Shown: in pieces, positions 7,058-11,499 of the stretch | How positions within the stretch are numbered: position 1 is the first letter of the stretch | Layout: each line of letters starts with the position of its first letter | Assembly: GCA_041854955.1 (NCBI GenBank) | Contig: JBHADF010000018.1 | Coordinates: forward strand, 1 to 11,499 | Length of the DNA stretch: 11,499 bases | Source of the DNA: CAMENZ01 sp041854955 | GTDB taxonomy: Bacteria; Bacillota; Clostridia; Peptostreptococcales; Anaerovoracaceae | Direction: 5' to 3' | Translations under genes and position numbers: made by a program | The notes under the pieces: generated by a model | Database searches by the model: none | Seen by the model: the letters and a program-made list of their open reading frames with translations, nothing else | What the model was told of the DNA's origin: nothing

Positions 7058-7082
7058 CCACTATACTCCACTTTCCACCACT
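7058..7082 (-). promoter_or_regulatory. Predicted MraZ operator: three AGTGG boxes at 10-bp spacing
   Basis: On the minus strand AGTGG occurs at 7078-7082, 7068-7072 and 7058-7062, starting exactly 10 bp apart, so all lie on one face of the helix. The first abuts the -35, the second lies in the promoter spacer and the third overlaps the -10. MraZ proteins are known to bind short G-rich direct repeats of about 10-bp period upstream of mraZ (TGGGN repeats in E. coli, AAAGTG-type boxes in mycoplasmas). The position implies repression by blocking RNA polymerase. Further AGTGG copies lie at 7036-7040 and 7120-7124. Confidence 0.8.
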
Positions 7083-7088
7083 AGTCAA
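7060..7088 (-). promoter_or_regulatory. Promoter of the mraZ (dcw) operon
   Basis: The minus strand has TTGACT (7083-7088), a 17-bp spacer and TATAGT (7060-7065). Each hexamer matches the sigma-A consensus at 5 of 6 positions and the spacing is optimal. The start point should fall near 7051-7055, giving a leader of about 50 nt before ATG 7001. The upstream 7090-7140 stretch is AT-rich and has a small inverted repeat, GTGAA-4 nt-TTCAC (7107-7120). MraZ boxes overlie the core promoter. Confidence 0.85.
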
Positions 7089-7222
7089 GAGAAAAATGGT
7101 GTTTTAGTGAAGTTTTTCACCACTTTTTCACCGATTTTCGATTCCTCGTAAAAGGGCATCGCTTCAAGGGTTTTTAAGGATTTTTACGGGTCTTGTTTTT
7201 CGTTTTGAGAGTGGTGGAGGGA

Positions 7223-7643
7223 ACGGTGCCGGTATAAGTTTTGCCCGCCGGGGCCGTGGCTTCCTTGGGAGGAAGCCCGGGTGCTACGTTGGTGCGGATT
7301 TTAAGTGTGCTATGCCGGGCCGCGGGGAGCCCGAGGGCTACGTTGGTGCGGATTTTAAGTTTTGCTCGTTTTCGCACCAATGGAGAGGCCCTTTTATTGG
7401 TGTGAAATCTTGATTTCGCTACAATCCGCACCAATGAATTGGTGCGTTTTTTTCATTATCCTCATTTCTGCACCAATTCAGGCGCCCATTTATTGGTGCG
7501 GATTTCTCATTTCCCTTCTTTCCGCACCAACGACGGGAATGTCACTGCCACGAAATCTTGATTTCAGCAAAATCTGCACCGGCGGCAGCCAGTTCACCGG
7601 CGCGAAATCCTGATTCCGTCAAAAGCCGCCCCGATACAGGCCC
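7223..7643. repeat. Array of seven to eight degenerate palindromic units, about 54-bp period
   Basis: Core TTGGTGCG (or close variants) starts at 7289, 7343, 7397, 7439 and 7493. Decayed copies align at about 7545 and 7597, and a weak one at about 7223. Spacings from 7289 are 54, 54, 42, 54, 52 and 52 bp. Most units end in the inverted core CGCACCAA, making a palindrome of about 38 bp: TTGGTGCGGA 7493-7502 pairs with TCCGCACCAA 7521-7530, and TGAATTGGTGC 7435-7445 with GCACCAATTCA 7470-7480. The inter-unit sequence is also partly conserved (GGCCCTTTTA and GCGCCCATTTA before the next core). The 42-bp unit looks like a 12-bp deletion. Units at the left end are GC-rich; those at the right end have lost most pairing. 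The array lies between the glpK terminator and the mraZ promoter. I know no named family for it. No convincing gene lies in 7141-7660. Confidence 0.8.
7258..7277. repeat. GC-rich hairpin at the left end of the repeat array
   Basis: GGCTTCCT (7258-7265) and AGGAAGCC (7270-7277) form a perfect 8-bp stem with a TGGG loop. No T-tract follows on either strand, so it does not look like a terminator. It lies just before the first of two identical 24-bp direct repeats (7283-7306 and 7337-7360). Confidence 0.55.
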
Positions 7644-7661
7644 CTTAATCCCAGCGACCTC

Positions 7662-7700
7662 AAACAAAAATAAAACCGAGGTCTCATAAGCAGATCTCGG
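7662..7700 (-). terminator. Intrinsic terminator after glpK
   Basis: On the minus strand CCGAGATCT (7692-7700) pairs with AGACCTCGG (7676-7684) around a 7-nt loop with one internal mismatch. The minus-strand sequence that follows is TTTTATTTTTGTTT (7662-7675). It begins 39 bp after the glpK stop codon and should end the lepA-hemW-glpK transcript. The plus strand also has CTTTTATATT after the stem, so it may work weakly in both directions. Confidence 0.85.
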
Positions 7701-7739
7701 CTTTTATATTCCATATTCTATTTTTCTTAAACCCTCAGG

Positions 7740-9224
7740 TTATTTTCCCCAGCCTTTAACGCAGTTGACGGCCTTTTCCCAGCCTGAAACCAGCAGCTTC
7801 CTTTCCTCTTCTTCCATAGTAGGAAGGAAAACCTTTTCCTCCTGTCTGTTTTCAAGGACATCCTCTCGGCTCTTCCAATATCCCGTGGCCAGGCCGGCCA
7901 AATAGGCGGCTCCCAGAGAGGTGGTCTCTATACAGGCGGGCCTCTTCACTCGGCAGTTCAAGATATCCGCCTGAAATTCCATGAGGAAATCGTTGGCAGA
8001 CGCTCCTCCGTCCACCTTAAGGGACGCCAAGGGCTTTCCTAAGTCCGACACCATGGCATCTACCACGTCCTTGCTCTGATAAGCTACAGATTCCAAGGTG
8101 GCACGGACTACATGGTTTTTATTGGTGCCTCGTGTTATGCCCAGCACAGCTCCTCTGGCATAAGGGTCCCAATGAGGGGCTCCTAAGCCGGTAAAGGCCG
8201 GCACCACATAAACTCCAGCGCTGTTTTCCACCTTGCGGGCCATCTCCTCCGATTGGGCGGAATTTTCTATCATATCCATTTCGTCACGAAGCCACTGAAC
8301 AGCAGCACCGCAGACAAAGACAGAGCCCTCCAAAGCGTAATTGACTTTGCCTTCAATTCCCCATGCGATGGTGGTTATGAGGCCGTTCTTGGAAAACACC
8401 GGCTTCTCCCCTGTATTCATCAGCAAAAAGGCTCCCGTTCCGTAGGTATTCTTCACTTCTCCCTGTCGGAAGCAGGTCTGTCCGAAAAGCGCTGCCTGCT
8501 GGTCTCCCGCCGCTCCGCTTATCTTTATGGGGCCGCCGAAGATGGTATCCAAGGTTTCTCCGTAAATCATGGATGAGGGCTTAGGCTCCGGCAGCATATC
8601 TTTCGGTATATCCAGAAGTGCTAACAGCTCCGGATCCCATTCCAACGTATTTATATTGAACATCATGGTTCGTGAGGCGTTGGAATAGTCCGTAATGTGG
8701 ACTTTTCCGCCTGTCAGCTTCCATATAAGCCAGGTTTCTATGGTTCCGAAAAGGATTTCCCCTTTGTCCGCCTTTTCCCTGGCACCCTTTACATTGTCCA
8801 AAATCCATCTCAGCTTGGTGGCACTGAAATAAGGGTCTATGAGAAGTCCCGTCTTTTTTCTTATGCTTTCCTTATGGCCTTCCGCCTCCAGCTTGGCGCA
8901 GAAATCAGCTGTTCTCCGGCACTGCCACACGATGGCGTTACAGACAGGCTTTCCCGTCTTTTTATCCCAGACTACCGTGGTTTCCCGCTGGTTGGTTATG
9001 CCGATGGAATCTATGTCCTTGTAGGTGCAGTTGGCCATGAGCAGAGCTTCCTGAGCCACGCCCATCTGTGTGGACCAAATTTCCATGGCATCGTGTTCCA
9101 CCCAGCCCTGTTTAGGATAAATCTGTGTAAATTCCTTTTGGGCCATGCTGACTATGTTGCCGCTTTTGTCATATATGATACAGCGGGAGCTGGTGGTCCC
9201 CTGGTCTAAAGCCATTATATACAT
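7740..9224 (-). CDS. glpK: Glycerol kinase (GlpK)
   Basis: GlpK phosphorylates glycerol to sn-glycerol 3-phosphate with ATP in the cytoplasm, feeding glycolysis and lipid synthesis. The 494-residue protein has full family length. The FGGY-family N-terminal ATPase motif is MALDQGTTSSR (4-14). Predicted glycerol contacts are R80/E81 in TNQRET, W100, Y132 and the catalytic D241 with Q242 in GAAGDQQAALFGQ; NTYGTGAF follows at 259-266. The C-terminal domain has LKVDGGASANDFL at 402-414. The segment before GAAGDQQ reads ETLDTIFGG and lacks the histidine that HPr phosphorylates in many Firmicute GlpK proteins, so PTS activation by that route is not expected. AGGAGG 5 nt before ATG 9224 overlaps the hemW stop codon. 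No glpF, glpD or glpO neighbour is in the window. A hairpin terminator follows. Confidence 0.97.
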   Translation of the reverse strand: MYIMALDQGTTSSRCIIYDKSGNIVSMAQKEFTQIYPKQGWVEHDAMEIWSTQMGVAQEALLMANCTYKDIDSIGITNQRETTVVWDKKTGKPVCNAIVWQCRRTADFCAKLEAEGHKESIRKKTGLLIDPYFSATKLRWILDNVKGAREKADKGEILFGTIETWLIWKLTGGKVHITDYSNASRTMMFNINTLEWDPELLALLDIPKDMLPEPKPSSMIYGETLDTIFGGPIKISGAAGDQQAALFGQTCFRQGEVKNTYGTGAFLLMNTGEKPVFSKNGLITTIAWGIEGKVNYALEGSVFVCGAAVQWLRDEMDMIENSAQSEEMARKVENSAGVYVVPAFTGLGAPHWDPYARGAVLGITRGTNKNHVVRATLESVAYQSKDVVDAMVSDLGKPLASLKVDGGASANDFLMEFQADILNCRVKRPACIETTSLGAAYLAGLATGYWKSREDVLENRQEEKVFLPTMEEEERKLLVSGWEKAVNCVKGWGK

Positions 9225-9233
9225 AACTTCCTC

Positions 9234-10409
9234 CTATACAAAAAGACACATTATCCTGTTTGATATGCTCATTCCCTTGCGGGTTAATCTGATGGTTTCA
9301 GCAGTTTTTTCAGCAAAGCCTTCCAAAGCGAACCGTTCAAATTCCTCTTTGCAACTGGCTCCGAAATACTCCCATAGCTCTTTGCCGAATCTGGCCTTGA
9401 AATCGGCCAATTCTATGCCCCGGCCGGTTCTCAGTCCCGTGAACATATATATGGCCGCAGCTTCTTCCTCGTCGCTTTTGCTCTGTGATTTCACCCCGCA
9501 GCCCGTCTTTTCCACAGCCTCTGTGTAGGCGGCGATATCCGCCTGGTTTTCCAAACGCAAGCCCTCCAAATAGGAGTGAGCCGACGCACCTAAGCCGAGA
9601 TAAGCTTCCATGGTCCAATATTTCATGTTATGGCGGCTTTCTCTTTCCCTGCCATAGGCCACATTGGATATTTCATATTGATGATAGCCGTCAGCTTCCA
9701 TCAAGTCCAAGGCCCTTTCATACATGGCCCTGTCTTCCTCCTGACCGGTTTCCCTAAGCTCTCCCCTGTCTCTCATAGCGAAAAAGGGTGTTCCCTCCAT
9801 GAATTCCAGGCTGTATAGGGATATGTGGGCAGGCTTCTGCTCCAAAGCCTCTCTCACGGTTTTTTCCCAGCTTTCAAAGGTCTGCCCCGGTATGGCAAAC
9901 ATCAGGTCAATGCTGAAATTGTCAAAACCGGCAGCCTTTACGGTTTCTATGGTTTCAAAGGCCTTTTTCTTGGAGTGAACCCTGCCCAAGCGGCGCAAAA
10001 TGTCATTGTCAAAGGATTGAACACCAATGCTTATGCGGTTTACTCCGGCTTCTCTGTATTCTGTCAGCTTATGAAAATCCACCGTGGCAGGGTTACATTC
10101 CACGGTTATCTCTGCATCCTGTTGAAAATCAAAATTTCTCTTCAGGCAGTCCAGTAAAGATTTCATTTCTTCTCCTGTCAAGAGAGAGGGTGTGCCGCCG
10201 CCGAAAAACACGGTGTCCACCAACGGAGCAGAGGTAGCTTCATCCTTTCGGAGCTTATCACCGTAAAAGGCCATTTCCTTTTTCAGGCAATTCAAATATT
10301 CCTCTCTCTGTGACTCTCCCCCTTCTGAAAAGGGTATGGAGTAAAAGTCACAGTAAGGGCATTTACGCAGGCAGAAAGGTATGTGAATGTATATTCCCAG
10401 CTTTTTCAA
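9234..10409 (-). CDS. hemW: Radical SAM haem chaperone HemW (coproporphyrinogen oxidase-like)
   Basis: HemW is a radical SAM protein once annotated as oxygen-independent coproporphyrinogen III oxidase and now regarded as a haem chaperone. The 391-residue protein starts KKLGIYIHIPFC and has the iron-sulfur motif C13-x3-C17-x2-C20 in CLRKCPYCDF, FFGGGTPSLL at 68-77, ECNPATV at 104-110, RISIGVQSFD at 125-134 and DLMFAIPGQT at 168-177. The HNxxYW signature, H260-N-M-K-Y-W265, separates HemW from true HemN enzymes. The start is TTG 10409 with AGGTGA just upstream; no in-frame ATG or GTG lies nearby, and the nearby ATG at 10414 is out of frame and stops after two codons. It begins 8 bp after lepA, with its ribosome site overlapping the lepA stop. 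The lepA-hemW pairing is common in Firmicutes. Confidence 0.95.
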   Translation of the reverse strand: MKKLGIYIHIPFCLRKCPYCDFYSIPFSEGGESQREEYLNCLKKEMAFYGDKLRKDEATSAPLVDTVFFGGGTPSLLTGEEMKSLLDCLKRNFDFQQDAEITVECNPATVDFHKLTEYREAGVNRISIGVQSFDNDILRRLGRVHSKKKAFETIETVKAAGFDNFSIDLMFAIPGQTFESWEKTVREALEQKPAHISLYSLEFMEGTPFFAMRDRGELRETGQEEDRAMYERALDLMEADGYHQYEISNVAYGRERESRHNMKYWTMEAYLGLGASAHSYLEGLRLENQADIAAYTEAVEKTGCGVKSQSKSDEEEAAAIYMFTGLRTGRGIELADFKARFGKELWEYFGASCKEEFERFALEGFAEKTAETIRLTRKGMSISNRIMCLFV

Positions 10410-10413
10410 AGCA

Positions 10414-10419
10414 TCACCT
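10414..10419 (-). promoter_or_regulatory. hemW ribosome binding site (TTG start)
   Basis: AGGTGA on the minus strand overlaps the lepA stop codon TAG (10418-10420) and ends 4 nt before the TTG at 10409. This supports the rare start codon and suggests translational coupling to lepA. Confidence 0.7.
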
Positions 10420-11499
10420 ATTTGTTGTCATCGTACTTCAGCACGGCGGTGAAGGCTTCCTGAGGAACCTCTACCGTACCGAACTGGCGCATACGCTTCT
10501 TTCCCTCCTTCTGCTTTTCCAGCAGCTTCTTTTTACGTGAAATGTCTCCGCCGTAGCATTTTGCGATAACATCCTTTCTATAGGCTCGCACCGTTTCACG
10601 AGCTATAACCTTCTGTCCGATAGCAGCCTGTATGGGTACCTCGAACTGGTGCATAGGGATTATCTCTTTTAATTTTTCGCAGACAAAGCGGCCTCTGTTG
10701 TAGGCTTCGCTTTCGTGGACTATCATGCTGAAGGCGTCCACCAGATCTCTGTTAAGGAGTACATCCAGCTTCACAAGCTGAGACTTTTCATATCTGTCAA
10801 ATTCGTATTCCAAGGAGCCGTAGCCTCTTGTCTTCGACTTCAAAGCATCGAAAAAGTCATATATCACCTCATTCAAGGGCATGTCATAGTGAAGCTGCAC
10901 TCTGGTTGGTGTTATATATTCCATGTGGAGCATATTGCCTCGCCTCTGCTGGCATATTTCCATTATGGCTCCCACATATTCATTGGGAATCATGATATTG
11001 GCTTTAACCATAGGCTCTTCTATGTGGTCGATTTCCTGAGGTGCCGGCAGGTTGGAAGGGTTTTGAAGCATCTCTACCCTGCCGTCGGTCCTGACAACTC
11101 TGTATATTACACTGGGAGATGTGGTTATTACGGCCAAATTGAATTCTCTCTCCAGTCTTTCCACGATTATCTCCATGTGAAGCAGTCCCAAGAATCCGCA
11201 GCGGAAGCCGTAGCCCAAGGCCTGGGATGTTTCCGGCTCAAAGGTAAAGGCTGCATCATTTACCTGAAGCTTTTCCAAGGCATCCTTTACACCTTCATAT
11301 TTTTCTCCTTCTGCCGGATATATTCCGCAAAATACCATGGACTGGACCTTTTTATATCCGGGTAAGGGCTCCTTGGCCGCATTATTTTCCAAGGTTATGG
11401 TATCACCTACGCGGGCATCGGCCACCTGCTTGATGGATCCGCAAATATACCCTACCTCGCCGGCCTTAAGGCTGCCTGTGGGAACCAGTCCGGGGGAAC
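10418..11499 (-). CDS. lepA: Elongation factor 4 (LepA), C-terminal part
   Basis: LepA is a ribosome-associated translational GTPase (EF4). About 359 C-terminal residues are present; the N-terminal GTPase domain lies beyond the right edge. The reading frame is open to the edge, where it reads SPGLVPTGSLKAGEVGYICG, matching the beta-barrel domain II of LepA, so a GTG at 11425 is internal and not a start. Later motifs are GDTITL, FRCGFLGLLHMEI, a domain resembling EF-G domain V with ANIMIPNEYVGAIMEICQ, and the LepA-specific C-terminal domain with QAAIGQKVIARETVRA and CYGGDISRKKKLLEKQKEGK. The C-terminus VPQEAFTAVLKYDD is typical. The arrangement matches LepA rather than EF-G. It is followed after 8 bp by hemW. 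Confidence 0.97.
   Translation of the reverse strand, partial: SPGLVPTGSLKAGEVGYICGSIKQVADARVGDTITLENNAAKEPLPGYKKVQSMVFCGIYPAEGEKYEGVKDALEKLQVNDAAFTFEPETSQALGYGFRCGFLGLLHMEIIVERLEREFNLAVITTSPSVIYRVVRTDGRVEMLQNPSNLPAPQEIDHIEEPMVKANIMIPNEYVGAIMEICQQRRGNMLHMEYITPTRVQLHYDMPLNEVIYDFFDALKSKTRGYGSLEYEFDRYEKSQLVKLDVLLNRDLVDAFSMIVHESEAYNRGRFVCEKLKEIIPMHQFEVPIQAAIGQKVIARETVRAYRKDVIAKCYGGDISRKKKLLEKQKEGKKRMRQFGTVEVPQEAFTAVLKYDDNK

Noticed and set aside
7141..7222. Small RNA or tRNA gene next to the mraZ promoter
   Set aside because: No cloverleaf, strong hairpin plus T-tract, or promoter could be identified; the T-rich runs alone are not enough.
7174..7434. Minus-strand 86-codon ORF
   Set aside because: It starts at TTG without a ribosome site, lies in the repeat array, and its periodic peptide follows from the DNA repeat.
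7362..7613. Plus-strand 83-codon ORF with hydrophobic repeats
   Set aside because: It starts at TTG without a ribosome site and its 18-residue periodicity mirrors the 54-bp DNA repeat; no known domain is seen.
7289..7643. CRISPR array
   Set aside because: The repeats are long imperfect palindromes that differ from unit to unit, the sequences between them are partly conserved rather than unique, and no cas gene is nearby.
8697..9209. Long plus-strand ORF opposite glpK
   Set aside because: It lies wholly antisense to a clearly conserved glpK, has no family features and no promoter or ribosome site that I can see.
10715..11365. 216-codon plus-strand ORF opposite lepA
   Set aside because: It is a frame shadow of the strongly conserved lepA coding strand; its translation resembles no protein.
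11423..11425. Start codon of a separate gene at GTG 11425
   Set aside because: The frame stays open to the window edge and the upstream residues (LKAGEVGYICGSIKQ) match LepA domain II, so it is internal to lepA.

Overview
The window suggests a member of the Firmicutes, most likely class Clostridia. The evidence is a mraZ-rsmH-ftsL-PBP-murF-mraY-murD division and cell wall (dcw) cluster, strong AGGAGG-type ribosome binding sites, a class B penicillin-binding protein with one C-terminal PASTA domain that resembles SpoVD, and a lepA-hemW pair. Genus and species cannot be read from the sequence. Every convincing gene is on the minus strand, so transcription runs from high to low coordinates.

Right block (11499 to about 7660). 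The 3' part of lepA (back-translocating elongation factor) is followed after 8 bp by hemW (radical SAM haem chaperone, TTG start) and, 9 bp further on, by glpK (glycerol kinase). Both downstream ribosome binding sites overlap the preceding stop codon, so the three genes look like one translationally coupled operon. It ends at a hairpin terminator at 7662-7700. In many Firmicutes hemW is followed by hrcA-grpE-dnaK-dnaJ; here glpK takes that place.

Intergenic block (about 7660 to 7030). It holds a degenerate array of about seven or eight palindromic units (core TTGGTGCG ... CGCACCAA) with spacings of 54, 54, 42, 54, 52 and 52 bp. Next comes the mraZ promoter, TTGACT-17 bp-TATAGT. Three AGTGG boxes spaced exactly 10 bp apart sit inside its spacer and across its -10 element. 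This is the layout expected for an autoregulatory MraZ operator.

Left block (7001 to 1). mraZ (regulator), rsmH (16S rRNA methyltransferase), an FtsL-like septum protein, a SpoVD/FtsI-type transpeptidase, murF, mraY and the first 125 codons of murD form the dcw cluster. Together they link division control, septal peptidoglycan crosslinking and the last steps of lipid I precursor synthesis. murE, normally between the PBP gene and murF, is absent. The 75-bp gap there instead carries a good promoter match (TTGTTA-17-TATAAT) reading into murF. The 117-bp ftsL-PBP gap carries a long hairpin just before the PBP ribosome binding site.

Nothing here is clearly a new defence or mobile system. The most unusual items are the palindromic repeat array, the MraZ box arrangement, the missing murE with an apparent internal promoter, and the hairpin before the PBP gene.
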